50,737 bases of DNA, from assembly GCA_017537345.1 (NCBI GenBank), contig JAFYKY010000011.1, positions 1 through 50,737 on the forward strand, read 5' to 3'. The notes beneath the pieces are model-generated. The model searched no databases and had not been told where the DNA came from. It saw only the letters and a list, made by a program, of their open reading frames with translations. Both the position numbers and the translations under genes were made by a program. This document shows, one piece after another, positions 23,093 through 31,334 of the stretch. How positions within the stretch are numbered: position 1 is the stretch's first letter; each line of letters starts with the position of its first letter. This DNA is from Clostridia bacterium. Lineage in GTDB: Bacteria > Bacillota > Clostridia > Oscillospirales > CAG-382.

Positions 23093-23121
23093 ATTATACA
23101 ATAAAATGGAATAAATTACAA
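23093..23121 (-). promoter_or_regulatory. Promoter of the murB operon
   Basis: On the minus strand, TTGTAA (23121-23116), a 17-bp spacer and TATAAT (23098-23093) lie 31 bp before the murB ATG. Confidence 0.8.
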
Positions 23122-23151
23122 TAAAAATAAAGAAGTTTTTTTAAACAGTCC

Positions 23152-23181
23152 TTGACTGAACGGGGGTAAATATGTTAAAAT
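23152..23181 (+). promoter_or_regulatory. Promoter of the surface-protein pair
   Basis: TTGACT (23152-23157), an 18-bp spacer and TAAAAT (23176-23181) lie upstream of ATG 23227, divergent from murB. Confidence 0.65.
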
Positions 23182-23226
23182 TTTATAAACAAACGGTATA
23201 TTACCGTAATATGAAGGAGAATACTT

Positions 23227-24078
23227 ATGAAAAGAATAATTTCCGTTCTTGTCGTAGCGGTTTTACTCGTTATGGCAATCGCACCCTTTGCGGTTTCCGC
23301 AGAAGAAAGCCCTTTTCACGTTACTCATTATAACGATTCCGGCGCAGAAGGCGCTTGCGTTATCTTTACCGAAGCATATTCCGGCGGCGGCTGGTGGATC
23401 CACGTTGCTTTTGCTCCCGTAGAGGGCAAAGAGAACACTTACGAAATCGTTGAAACAGTTAATGGTACCGGCGACGGTTCTGCGTCTCCTCTTGAAGTTC
23501 CCGAAGGCGGTTTTGTATACGGTCTTAACACCGGTAACAACTGGGGCGATCTTACTCAGGCTGCTATCGACGCAGGTAACTTTGAATCCCAGTGGTGGTA
23601 TGGAAATTACCAGCAGGATCAGGAATACTACACCACCAACTTTGTTAACGAAGCAACCAGGGCTATGATCGCTACCGCAACTACCTGGATGGTAGGCGAT
23701 ATCTTTGTTATCAACGGTCTTGATCTTGAAGGCCTTACCGTTCCCACTTCTACTCCCGATACAAAGTGGTATGACGAAGGTTACGTTTGCACCGCTACCT
23801 ACTCTGCAGCAACCGATGATTCTCAGCTTCCCGCAGAATCTGATCCTGAGGCAGAATCCAAGCCCGCAGATGAATCCAAGCCCGCAGATGAATCCAAGCC
23901 TGCAGACGATTCCAAGCCTGCAGACGAATCCGTTCCCGCAGATACCTCCGCTCCCGCAGATACCTCTGCTGAAGCTCCTGCAGATGGCGGCAATACCGTT
24001 CTTTGGGTAGTATTGGGCGTTGTAGGCGCAGTAGTGGTTGTTGCCGTTATCGTTATTGTTTCCAAAAAGAAAAAATAA
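23227..24078 (+). CDS. Secreted, tail-anchored surface protein with Pro-Ala-Asp-Glu-Ser repeats
   Basis: The 283-aa protein has a signal peptide (MKRIISVLVVAVLLVMAIAPFAVSA), an extracellular domain of about 175 residues rich in Trp, Tyr and Gly, and a spacer of repeated 'ESKPAD'/'TSAPAD' units (about 200-245). A C-terminal membrane helix follows with a KKKK stop-transfer. There is no LPxTG. The layout matches surface display near the membrane. The folded domain is unknown to me, possibly carbohydrate-binding given the aromatics. A paralogue follows 24 bp later. The repeat DNA (GAATCCAAGCCCGCAGAT) is nearly identical between units, which favours length variation. Confidence 0.8.
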   Translation: MKRIISVLVVAVLLVMAIAPFAVSAEESPFHVTHYNDSGAEGACVIFTEAYSGGGWWIHVAFAPVEGKENTYEIVETVNGTGDGSASPLEVPEGGFVYGLNTGNNWGDLTQAAIDAGNFESQWWYGNYQQDQEYYTTNFVNEATRAMIATATTWMVGDIFVINGLDLEGLTVPTSTPDTKWYDEGYVCTATYSAATDDSQLPAESDPEAESKPADESKPADESKPADDSKPADESVPADTSAPADTSAEAPADGGNTVLWVVLGVVGAVVVVAVIVIVSKKKK

Positions 24079-24102
24079 AAATATAGTTAAGGATCAAATA
24101 AA

Positions 24103-24822
24103 ATGAAAAAGCTTATAGTTTTAATTTCCTGCCTTGCGCTTGTATGCGCTCTTGCAGTGCTTCCCGTTTCCGCCGCTACCGATGGATTTGATTTTGTAAG
24201 CACCGCTTCTCAGGTTCTTTTCAACGGCTCCGTTGTTGGTGAAGGTGTTGTTATCGTAACTATCAGCGATAATATTCCCACCTCCAACCTTAAGTGGGCT
24301 ATTTCCGTTGTTCTTAATCCTACCGAAACCGCAGGCGTATATTCCGTTGCTTTCGTTCACACCGGCGATGGAACCGATCCTGCCATAACTCTTGAAGAAG
24401 GTCAGATCCTTCTGGGCGTTCACTCTTCTACCAGTAACACTGATCAGGCTTCCGAATATCCCAACGTATACGGCAAGCTTGCCGCTCAGGCTCTTGAAGC
24501 AGGCGACCTTATTACCTTTACCGGCGTAGATTTTGCCGCAGGCACCGTTTCCGCAGACGCTACCATCATTGCCGGTGGTACCGTTTCGGAGGAATCCGAC
24601 GTTTACGTACCCGATGGCAATGTGTCCGAAGAGCCCGAAACCGAATCTGCTCCCGAAGCTGACGAATCTACCCCCGCAGATACCTCTGCTCCCGCAGATG
24701 TATCCGATAATTCCGTTGCAGACGCTCCCGCAGGCGGAGATAACGTATGGATATTCGTTGCGTGCGGTGTTGCCGCTGTTATCATTGTAGCAGTTGTTGT
24801 CGTAATGGTTAAAAAGAAATAA
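24103..24822 (+). CDS. Second secreted, tail-anchored surface protein (paralogue)
   Basis: The 239-aa product has the same plan: signal peptide (MKKLIVLISCLALVCALAVLPVSA), an extracellular domain, a Glu/Ser/Pro/Ala spacer with 'ESTPADTSAPAD', and a C-terminal helix ending VKKK. The N-terminal domain is related in pattern to the first protein ('GDGTDPAITLEEGQILLGVHS' against 'GDGSASPLEVPEGGFVYGLN'), but the paired genes have diverged. It lies in one operon, closed by a strong terminator. Confidence 0.78.
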   Translation: MKKLIVLISCLALVCALAVLPVSAATDGFDFVSTASQVLFNGSVVGEGVVIVTISDNIPTSNLKWAISVVLNPTETAGVYSVAFVHTGDGTDPAITLEEGQILLGVHSSTSNTDQASEYPNVYGKLAAQALEAGDLITFTGVDFAAGTVSADATIIAGGTVSEESDVYVPDGNVSEEPETESAPEADESTPADTSAPADVSDNSVADAPAGGDNVWIFVACGVAAVIIVAVVVVMVKKK

Positions 24823-24840
24823 AAAAACACTTTAAACAAC

Positions 24841-24875
24841 AAATCACCCCAAAAGGTTTTACTTTTGGGGTGATT
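24841..24875. terminator. Terminator after the surface-protein pair
   Basis: A stem of about 14 bp (AAATCACCCCAAAAG and its complement) with a T-run on the plus strand also serves the converging lipoprotein gene. Confidence 0.88.
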
Positions 24876-24889
24876 ATTTTTTTTGAAAT

Positions 24890-25318
24890 TTATTTTCCTG
24901 TTCTGTTTGAAATACGTTCACTGAAGAATAGGTGCTCGTGGTCGTAACAACCTGCGTTTTCGTCGGGCTCATCAAGATAATATATTACCTCTGCGGCAAG
25001 ATACAACTCGCCGTCATCACCCGTTTTAAGATAGAAGCAAGGGGAATCGCTGTATTTTACGGTGTCTTGCAGTATTTTCTGCTCTGCCGCTTCCACCAGC
25101 GCATCGGAAATATAATCAACAAAATTGTCCTCGTTATCTCTCAATTTTATGGTTGCTTGGCTTTCCGGCAGAGTGAGGGTGTATTTACCGTTTTCCTCGG
25201 TAATATATTTCGAAATCCCCGTCTGCACGTATTCGCTTTCGGATGGAATTCCCGACGCCACGCATCCTGCCAGGAATATCAAAACAGCTGTAAGAAAAAC
25301 AACAGATTTTCGCTTCAT
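24890..25318 (-). CDS. Small lipoprotein
   Basis: The 142-aa product has a signal peptide with lipobox 'FLAGC', then a soluble domain rich in Glu, Asp and Tyr. I do not recognise the family. It is the last gene of the sigma-factor/serpin group, 15 bp after the preceding lipoprotein gene, so it is likely part of the same transcript. Confidence 0.75.
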   Translation of the reverse strand: MKRKSVVFLTAVLIFLAGCVASGIPSESEYVQTGISKYITEENGKYTLTLPESQATIKLRDNEDNFVDYISDALVEAAEQKILQDTVKYSDSPCFYLKTGDDGELYLAAEVIYYLDEPDENAGCYDHEHLFFSERISNRTGK

Positions 25319-25333
25319 ATTCCCACCGCCTTT

Positions 25334-26191
25334 TTATGGATTTATTTCAATTCTTGCCATTGTATAGTCGGCTTTTATATATATCCAATAGCAAAAATCC
25401 GACCAACCGATGAATGAAAGCTCCACCGTAACGGGAACGTCCTTTTTCAGCTGTACGGTTTTGAAGTCGCCTAATCCCAGGTTGTCTTCGCTTTGCCGAC
25501 AATCAAGATCAATCTGTACTTCCTGATCTATATCCGAAATCAGCTCTACTGTGATTCTGTTTTCCGCACCGTCGTGAAGATCGTGTTCACTTGAAATATC
25601 TATATCTTTAATGCTCAACTTAACCGATGACGGAGATTCGAAAATATGTTTGTACTCAAACGAATCGTCGCTTTTGTTGTAGGTACCGATATAATAATTG
25701 AAAGGTACATAGTACCAAGCGTTGTTGACGTCGGTTATAAACTCTTCGGTTATTTCCAGAACTTTTCCTTTACCAAAGTGGGTATCCACCAGGCAAAGCA
25801 GAGATTGATCATGGGATAACCGATAAATTTTATTTCCCCATTCTATCCACATAGTTCCGCGCTCAACGGGATATTCGCCTCCGCCAAGCTCAAGCACATC
25901 ATCGGATATTTTTTCGGTGGTTTTACCGGTTTCTTTCGCGTTTTTCAAGTAATCAATAATGTTATACAGCGTGTCGCAATCTTCAATGGTTTTATAAGAT
26001 ATTCCCCAATCGTCCCAAGTGTATTGAAGAATACGGATTTTTTCCTCAGCGACCGACACGGAAATTTCTTCGGAATTATCGACGGATTCGCCATCAACAG
26101 ATTCATCGATACCGCCCGGAGATGTTATACAACCGGTTAAAGATGCAAGTACTGTAACGAGCATCAGCATTATTGCGAGTAATCGCTTCAT
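25334..26191 (-). CDS. Lipoprotein of the serpin operon
   Basis: AAGGAG spaced 7 bp before ATG 26191 (MKRLLAIMLMLVTVLASLTGC) sets the start; the GTG at 26197 is too close. The 285-aa product has lipobox LTGC, an acidic Ser/Glu linker and then two domains. The last 100 residues (SSVKLSIKDIDISSEHDLH...CYWIYIKADYT) have a beta-sandwich look. I have no family assignment. It lies 15 bp from the serpin gene on the same strand. Confidence 0.75.
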   Translation of the reverse strand: MKRLLAIMLMLVTVLASLTGCITSPGGIDESVDGESVDNSEEISVSVAEEKIRILQYTWDDWGISYKTIEDCDTLYNIIDYLKNAKETGKTTEKISDDVLELGGGEYPVERGTMWIEWGNKIYRLSHDQSLLCLVDTHFGKGKVLEITEEFITDVNNAWYYVPFNYYIGTYNKSDDSFEYKHIFESPSSVKLSIKDIDISSEHDLHDGAENRITVELISDIDQEVQIDLDCRQSEDNLGLGDFKTVQLKKDVPVTVELSFIGWSDFCYWIYIKADYTMARIEINP

Positions 26192-26206
26192 ACGCACTCT
26201 CCTTGC

Positions 26207-27904
26207 TTAACTTAAGTTTACCTTGATATTATCGCCTTTTTCAATTCCCGAATCCTTATCGGCTTCGATCATTATATGCCATTCCGCCATATCATCGGTA
26301 CATTCTTCGGGGATATTAACTTCTATATCGATTTCCACGTTGCTGCCGCTTGTTTTTACGGATTTCACCTCGTGGCGTATCGAGCCGCTGCCTTCCTCAA
26401 GCAACACGAGTATCAGGATATTGTCTTCGAAATACTCGTTGTCATATTTTTCGCAGGCGTCGATAAATCCGATCGTGGTATCGGAATACACTTTGTCTAC
26501 GTGATCTAAAAAATACAGATCTTTGTTAGCGTTGTAGTATTCGTCAAGCTCGTCTTTGCTCGTAATAACAGTTACCTTGGGGTATTTTACGTTATCGTGA
26601 TATCCGTCGGTGCGGATATATTGGGCATCAAAATCATTATCTTCAAGCTTGTTTTCCGCAGGTCTGATTTCGTTCAGCGTGCCTATAAAGAAGGGAATGC
26701 TGTTTTCGCAGTCGATCAGCATATACACAAAGGGACGGTCAAGGTAAACTTTTTTTGTTTCTTCGAATTCGGGCGCGCATTCATCCTGCATTTCCACGAC
26801 AGTGGCGGCGCCTGCCTTCGTTCCCTTTTCACCAACGGAAATAAAGGTTTTGTGCAATACGCGGCTTATAAATATATTACCCGCAGTTGAAGTACCCAGC
26901 GCGGAAAAATCAGCTTCAAAGCCGTTAAATGCCTTTTTCATTCCCATTTCGAAAAGAATTTCAGACATTTCGGTATCGTATTCCGTTTCGAACTTGGGAA
27001 TAGAAACCTTTACTTTGGAATTTATAGGGTCAGCAAGCATTGAAGCAAGGCTTTCTCCGTCAAGGGAATTTACGTATTCGGTTACGGTAATTCCCTCGTT
27101 GGGAAGCAGGGCGACGAAAGCGTATTTTCTGTCCTTGTAATATTTTATAAAGCCCGTAGCGTTTTCGTCTTCAAAATATCCGCTTTCGGTGGAATACATA
27201 AATTCAACCTGCTGTGAAGTACCGTCTGCGGTTGTAAAGGTATTTGTGCTTACCGAATCCTTTGTATATATCTCCATCCATTCCGCTTCAAAAGCAAGGG
27301 CGTTTATAAGGTACATTACGGCGGCTTCGGGTATTTCGTCAAGTATTTCGGGTATCATACCGTCGGTCTTTTGCTCAACCCAGAGATTAATATCCTTAAG
27401 CGTGGAATTATCAAAGGGGGATCTGTAAATATCCGCGCCGAAATAATCTGCGTTGGTCTGTAAAAAATCCTCGTTCACGGTAAAGCGGCTGTCATCGGTG
27501 AACCAAATGGAATTTGCAAGAGAAAGCTTGTATTTTTCTCCGCTCGGCAGTGAATTCATATAGCTGTGCATATATCCGTTAAGCCGGTTCACGGGCATTC
27601 CGAGCACGGCTTCCATTTCCGCAAGAGTTTCACCCTTCGCGCCGTTTGCCGTCATAGAAAGGGCTGCAAGCACGGAAAGGGGAGAGATAAGCGTGTTTTC
27701 CCCGTCCTCGTTACCCGCTTTGAAAAGCCGCAGGGCAAAATCTGTAAGCGATGCGCTTTCGGGCGCGGAAAGGGGTGTTTCGGAAACTTCGCCCGCGCTT
27801 ACGTCTGTCATAAGATTCGGGGAACCAATAACATCGTTGCATCCGCAAAAAAGCAGGGAAACTGCGATAATAACAGCAAAGATCTTTAAATGGCGGTTTT
27901 TCAT
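26207..27904 (-). CDS. Lipid-anchored serpin with a C-terminal PrcB-like domain
   Basis: The 565-aa protein has a lipoprotein signal (lipobox FCGC near 20-22), a short linker and a complete serpin fold (about 50-415). Landmarks are 'NTLISPLSVLAALSMTANGAKGET', 'FTVNEDFLQTNADYFGADIY', 'NALAFEAEWM' and 'KVSIPKFETEYD'. The hinge 'EKGTKAGAAT' (359-368) keeps small residues, so loop insertion and protease trapping are plausible. By serpin numbering P1 falls near Glu375-Cys376. Residues 430-565 (TVITSKDELDEYYN...ILILVLLEEGSGSIRHEV) resemble PrcB_C domains. Its place after an ECF sigma/anti-sigma pair suggests induced protection against extracellular proteases. Confidence 0.9.
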   Translation of the reverse strand: MKNRHLKIFAVIIAVSLLFCGCNDVIGSPNLMTDVSAGEVSETPLSAPESASLTDFALRLFKAGNEDGENTLISPLSVLAALSMTANGAKGETLAEMEAVLGMPVNRLNGYMHSYMNSLPSGEKYKLSLANSIWFTDDSRFTVNEDFLQTNADYFGADIYRSPFDNSTLKDINLWVEQKTDGMIPEILDEIPEAAVMYLINALAFEAEWMEIYTKDSVSTNTFTTADGTSQQVEFMYSTESGYFEDENATGFIKYYKDRKYAFVALLPNEGITVTEYVNSLDGESLASMLADPINSKVKVSIPKFETEYDTEMSEILFEMGMKKAFNGFEADFSALGTSTAGNIFISRVLHKTFISVGEKGTKAGAATVVEMQDECAPEFEETKKVYLDRPFVYMLIDCENSIPFFIGTLNEIRPAENKLEDNDFDAQYIRTDGYHDNVKYPKVTVITSKDELDEYYNANKDLYFLDHVDKVYSDTTIGFIDACEKYDNEYFEDNILILVLLEEGSGSIRHEVKSVKTSGSNVEIDIEVNIPEECTDDMAEWHIMIEADKDSGIEKGDNIKVNLS

Positions 27905-27908
27905 TTTC

Positions 27909-28565
27909 TTACTCCTTTACAATAAATATTCGCTTGGCATATACGGTGGTTTTGTCATAACCGAAAAAATACACGTAGACCGTATCACCTGTTTCGGGTA
28001 GCTTTTCTCCTTTGTAAACAACCGTAACGTCCGTGTTGGGATCATAAATATCGTTTCTGTCGGTAATATATCCTTTAAATCCGTTTTCGGTTATTTCTGT
28101 TACCGTAAGAACGATTTGGTGCTCTTTGTCTTCGGGCGCTTCTTCTGACGGCGGCGCCTCTTCTAAGGGCGGACCTTCATCCTCCGGTGCCGATTCATCT
28201 GCGGGGGCGGATTCTTCGTACGATACGGACGTTTCGTCTTTTTCCCCGTCTACTGAGGGCGCGCTATCGTCAGCAGGAGGTGTGTATTCATCTTCATACC
28301 GGCTGTTTTCGGGCGCGGGAGGAATATCGCCCTCTTCATCTTGATCGGGGGTTTCAATATTTTCTTCAAGCGGGGAATTATCTCTCAGGTTTCTTATATG
28401 CTCTATTCCGAAAGAAGCAGTCGCCACGATACAAATGCACGCCGCAACGGAAATTATTCTGCGAAATATCACCGTTTTTTTCTTTTTATGTCTTAATCTG
28501 TCCGTTTCCAGTATCATACCGTCGTCCAGATAATTCAAAGCATCGTGAAGCTTTTCCGCATTCAT
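27909..28565 (-). CDS. Probable anti-sigma factor with one membrane helix
   Basis: The 218-aa protein has a cytoplasmic N-terminal segment (MNAEKLHDALNYLDDGMILETDRLRHKKKK), one TM helix (IISVAACICIVATASFGI), a long acidic Pro/Glu/Ser/Ala linker and an extracytoplasmic beta domain (HQIVLTVTEITENGFKGYITDR...). The N-terminal '...LHDALNYLDDGMI..' pattern is common among clostridial membrane proteins encoded next to ECF sigma genes. Its start overlaps the sigma gene by 4 bp (ATGA), the usual arrangement. It presumably holds the sigma factor at the membrane until a signal arrives. Confidence 0.8.
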   Translation of the reverse strand: MNAEKLHDALNYLDDGMILETDRLRHKKKKTVIFRRIISVAACICIVATASFGIEHIRNLRDNSPLEENIETPDQDEEGDIPPAPENSRYEDEYTPPADDSAPSVDGEKDETSVSYEESAPADESAPEDEGPPLEEAPPSEEAPEDKEHQIVLTVTEITENGFKGYITDRNDIYDPNTDVTVVYKGEKLPETGDTVYVYFFGYDKTTVYAKRIFIVKE

Positions 28566-29122
28566 ATCTCAAACCCCTCCTTTTGCAAATATTCTTTAAG
28601 TAATATCCTTGTTCTGTATAAAATGCTTTTTGCCTTTCCTTCGCTCATTCCGCAATATCTTGCGGCTTCTTTTAACGGGTCAAGGAAATAGTATCTGCCT
28701 ATAAACAGATTCCGTACTTCCTTGGGCTGTTCTTTCAGAAACCTGTTTATCGCTTCGCCTAAAAGCCTTGCCTGCACCTGCTCTTCGGTCATATCTCCCG
28801 CAGACAAAACCTCGCTTATTTCATCGTAAGAAACGGCGTATTCACTGCCTTTTCTTTTTTCTCGGTTTCTTTTTCTGAAGATATCAATGGATATCTGTCT
28901 TGTTATTTTGCCGAGATACGCAGAAAGTGCCGTGGGTCTTTGGGGAGGCATACTGTTCCACGCGGCAAGATAGGTATCGTTAACGCTTTCTTTGCTGTCC
29001 TCGGTATCGGCAAGAATATTAAAGGCAATTCTTGTAAGATATTTGCCGTATTTTTCGTCTGTGTGCTTTATCGCCTGCTCGTTTCTTTCCCAATAAAGGT
29101 CAACTATCTTTTCGTCACGCAT
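28562..29122 (-). CDS. ECF-type RNA polymerase sigma factor
   Basis: The 186-aa protein has region 2 'DEKYGKYLTRIAFNILADTEDSKESVNDTYLAAWNSMPPQRPTALSAYLGKITRQISIDIFRKR' and region 4 'LKEAARYCGMSEGKAKSILYRTRILLKEYL' with a helix-turn-helix. It lacks region 3 as ECF sigmas do. The upstream sequence contains TGAAACC-N15-CGGTATA, which resembles ECF target promoters and suggests autoregulation. GGGAGGAAAACTGT precedes the ATG. The whole minus-strand set sigma, anti-sigma, serpin and two lipoproteins has gaps of at most 15 bp. Confidence 0.92.
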   Translation of the reverse strand: MRDEKIVDLYWERNEQAIKHTDEKYGKYLTRIAFNILADTEDSKESVNDTYLAAWNSMPPQRPTALSAYLGKITRQISIDIFRKRNREKRKGSEYAVSYDEISEVLSAGDMTEEQVQARLLGEAINRFLKEQPKEVRNLFIGRYYFLDPLKEAARYCGMSEGKAKSILYRTRILLKEYLQKEGFEI

Positions 29123-29146
29123 ACAGTTTTCCTCCCTTCACCTATA

Positions 29147-29175
29147 TATACCGTCAAAAATTTGATTTGGTTTCA
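29147..29175 (-). promoter_or_regulatory. ECF-type autoregulatory promoter
   Basis: On the minus strand, TGAAACC (29175-29169), a 15-bp spacer and CGGTATA (29153-29147) are followed about 25 bp later by the sigma gene. No good sigma-A pair with 17-bp spacing is present. Confidence 0.55.
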
Positions 29176-29208
29176 AAAAAACAAAATATTTTTTAAAATT
29201 ATAACACA

Positions 29209-29240
29209 AAAGACCGGTTTCGTAAAGAAATCGGTCTTTA
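29209..29240 (-). terminator. Terminator of the oxidoreductase gene
   Basis: A stem AAGACCGGTTT/AAATCGGTCTT with a 7-nt loop lies 13 bp past the stop of the Gfo/Idh/MocA gene. Confidence 0.75.
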
Positions 29241-29252
29241 AAAAGATATTAT

Positions 29253-30296
29253 TTATTCAAAATCTACGGGCATACCTGTCTCGTCAGACTTAGCGCAAGC
29301 TTCCATAAGCTTCATTACGCGCATAAGCTGGGGATGGGTAATAAGCTGGCTTTCCACACCGTCAACCGCCTTTGCCACGTTACGGTAGAAATCGTGAACG
29401 TCGGAGGTGATCTGGGGGATCTCGTGGGTCTTTATGGTATCGTCCTTACGGGGAGCCATAGTCTTGGTAAGACCTGCGGCAGTGCGTACGGGGATAACGT
29501 CCTTTTCGTCCCAGTTTTCAACACAAACGATCTTTCCTTCGCAAGAGAAATCGTTAATAACAGCAGTACCGTTTTCGCCCTGCATATACCAACGGGGCAG
29601 GTTGATAAAGTTGCTTGTACCAACCTCAAGGTAAGCGCGTACGCCGTTTTCAAAATTGAGAGTGAGTCTGAATCCGTCGTCAACCTCGTAGTTTGTAACG
29701 TGATCGTACTGGCAGTAAACCTTCTTGATCTTGGAAGGAACCATTAAAAGCATCTGGTCAATAATATGTACGCCCCAGTCAAGCATCATACCGCCGCCGT
29801 GCTGCTTCATACCGCGCCAATCGCCGGGGATACCTCTTGAACCGTGAACACGGGATTCTATATTGAACACTTCGCCCAAAACGCCGCTTTCGTATACCTG
29901 CTTCATAGCCAGAAAATCGCAGTCCCATCTGCGGTTCTGGTGAACGGTAAACAGCTTTCCGGTGCGGTTGCTTGCGTCAAACATTTCCTGCAGATCTTCG
30001 CTGCAAAGAGTAACGGGTTTTTCGCTTATTGCGTTTTTGCCGCTTTCCAGCACCTTAATGATAAGCTCCTTGTGAACGTCGTTGGGAGTCGCAACGGTAA
30101 CGATATCAAGTCTATCGTCATTAAGCAATTCCTCAAGAGAAGAGTAGGTGTTTATACCCTGGTTGCGTGCTATTACAAGTCTATCGGGATTAATATCCCA
30201 CACGCCAAGCAAATTGCACACGTCGCTCTTTTTAAGATAATCGCCGTGCCACCAACCCATTCCGCCGTAGCCGATAATAGCAATGTTCTTTTTCAT
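29253..30296 (-). CDS. Gfo/Idh/MocA family NAD(P)-dependent oxidoreductase
   Basis: The 347-aa protein starts with a Rossmann fingerprint (MKKNIAIIGYGGMGWWHGDYL) and has the family's 'ISEKPVT' motif with catalytic Lys, 'FTVHQNRRWDCDF' and 'GGGMMLDWGVHIIDQMLLM' carrying the catalytic His/Asp. Such enzymes oxidise or reduce a hydroxyl of sugars, inositols or related compounds. The substrate cannot be told. It has its own promoter and terminator, so it is monocistronic. Confidence 0.92.
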   Translation of the reverse strand: MKKNIAIIGYGGMGWWHGDYLKKSDVCNLLGVWDINPDRLVIARNQGINTYSSLEELLNDDRLDIVTVATPNDVHKELIIKVLESGKNAISEKPVTLCSEDLQEMFDASNRTGKLFTVHQNRRWDCDFLAMKQVYESGVLGEVFNIESRVHGSRGIPGDWRGMKQHGGGMMLDWGVHIIDQMLLMVPSKIKKVYCQYDHVTNYEVDDGFRLTLNFENGVRAYLEVGTSNFINLPRWYMQGENGTAVINDFSCEGKIVCVENWDEKDVIPVRTAAGLTKTMAPRKDDTIKTHEIPQITSDVHDFYRNVAKAVDGVESQLITHPQLMRVMKLMEACAKSDETGMPVDFE

Positions 30297-30345
30297 TTTA
30301 TGTACCTCTTGAATTCAAAGCAAACAGCTTTGTATTGATGTGTGT

Positions 30346-30373
30346 AGTATAAACGAAAAAGAATAAATGTCAA
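30346..30373 (-). promoter_or_regulatory. Promoter of the oxidoreductase gene
   Basis: On the minus strand, TTGACA (30373-30368), a 16-bp spacer and TATACT (30351-30346). Confidence 0.75.
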
Positions 30374-30379
30374 TAGATT

Positions 30380-31249
30380 TTACAGATTTTCTTCTATTAT
30401 TTTCACCCCTGTTTTCGGTATCACAAGGCTTATTTCGATGGAGTCTACGTTTTCCTTTCTCGTGCTTCCTACGTTTATTCCCGCCTTGCGTATAAGGCTC
30501 ACCGCATTGTCTATGGAATTAACAAAAAACCTCACGTCTACGGTTCCCACTACCCGTCTGGAGCCGGTCTTTTCGTTTTCCGCTTTGTGCTTTAAAAACT
30601 CAACCACGGCTTTTTCCGTTTCAAGCGCGTTAAGCTGTCTTTCGGAAATACGCTTTATCATAAACAGCCTGTCCCCCTTGCTGTCTATCCTTAACAGCGC
30701 GCGGGCGTGCCGTTCCGAAAGCCCGTTTCGTATAATCTCTTCCTTTTCTTCGGCAGAGAATTTTAAAAGTCTTACCTTGTTTGCCACGGCGCTCTGGCTT
30801 ATACCCAAGGTCTGCGCCAGCTCGCTTTGGGTAGCTTCGGTCATAAACATAAGCCGTTGCATAGCGTAGGCTTCTTCAAAGCAGTTAAGGTCCTTCCTTT
30901 GCAGATTTTCCGTAAGGGCGATAACCGCGCTGCCGTTATCATCGGTTTTGGATAAAATGCAGGGTACCTTTTTAAGCCCTGCTTTTTTTGCCGCCCTCAG
31001 CCGTCTTTCTCCTGCAATCAGCTCGTATTGCTCGGGTGTCAGTATCTCGCCCGCAATACTGAAGGTTGCTTTGTTATCCCGTTTGCGTATGAGCAGAGGC
31101 GATATTATTCCCACCTGCTTAATGCTTTCCGCCAATTTTTCTATTTCGGCTTTATCAAAATATTTTCTCGGCTGGGCGGTGTTGGGCTTAATACTGCTTA
31201 TGGGCACGTGTATTATCCTCGAGGATCTTAATTTGGATCTGAATTCCAT
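30380..31249 (-). CDS. ParB/Noc-like DNA-binding protein
   Basis: AAAGGAAGTGG selects ATG 31249 (MEFRSKLRSSRIIHVPISSIKPN), giving 289 aa. The ParB N-terminal domain has 'QPRKYFDKAEIEKLAESIKQVGIISPLLIR' and the CTP-binding 'AGERRLRAAKKAGL' and 'ALTENLQRKDLN'. The helix-turn-helix is 'TQSELAQTLGISQSAVANKVRLL', followed by 'GLSERHARALLRI'. It could be the nucleoid occlusion protein Noc or a Spo0J paralogue; no parA gene is adjacent. About ten extra residues (TFSIAGEILTPEQ) precede the AGERR motif. It lies downstream of the truB terminator. Confidence 0.88.
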   Translation of the reverse strand: MEFRSKLRSSRIIHVPISSIKPNTAQPRKYFDKAEIEKLAESIKQVGIISPLLIRKRDNKATFSIAGEILTPEQYELIAGERRLRAAKKAGLKKVPCILSKTDDNGSAVIALTENLQRKDLNCFEEAYAMQRLMFMTEATQSELAQTLGISQSAVANKVRLLKFSAEEKEEIIRNGLSERHARALLRIDSKGDRLFMIKRISERQLNALETEKAVVEFLKHKAENEKTGSRRVVGTVDVRFFVNSIDNAVSLIRKAGINVGSTRKENVDSIEISLVIPKTGVKIIEENL

Positions 31250-31289
31250 TTTTCCACTTCCTTTAAACAAAATATCCATACAAAACAAA

Positions 31290-31318
31290 AACTGCGGCAC
31301 GTATAAAGTACCACAGTT
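31290..31318 (-). terminator. Terminator of the rimP-truB operon
   Basis: An 11-bp stem (31318-31308 with 31300-31290, three G-U pairs) and a 7-nt loop are followed on the minus strand by TTTTGTTTTG. Confidence 0.75.
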
Positions 31319-31334
31319 ATATTGTCACATTTTG

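Noticed and set aside
23840..23960. Tandem repeats considered as a CRISPR array
   Set aside because: The units are adjacent with no spacers and encode in-frame PAD-type protein repeats. No CRISPR array or cas gene was seen in the window.
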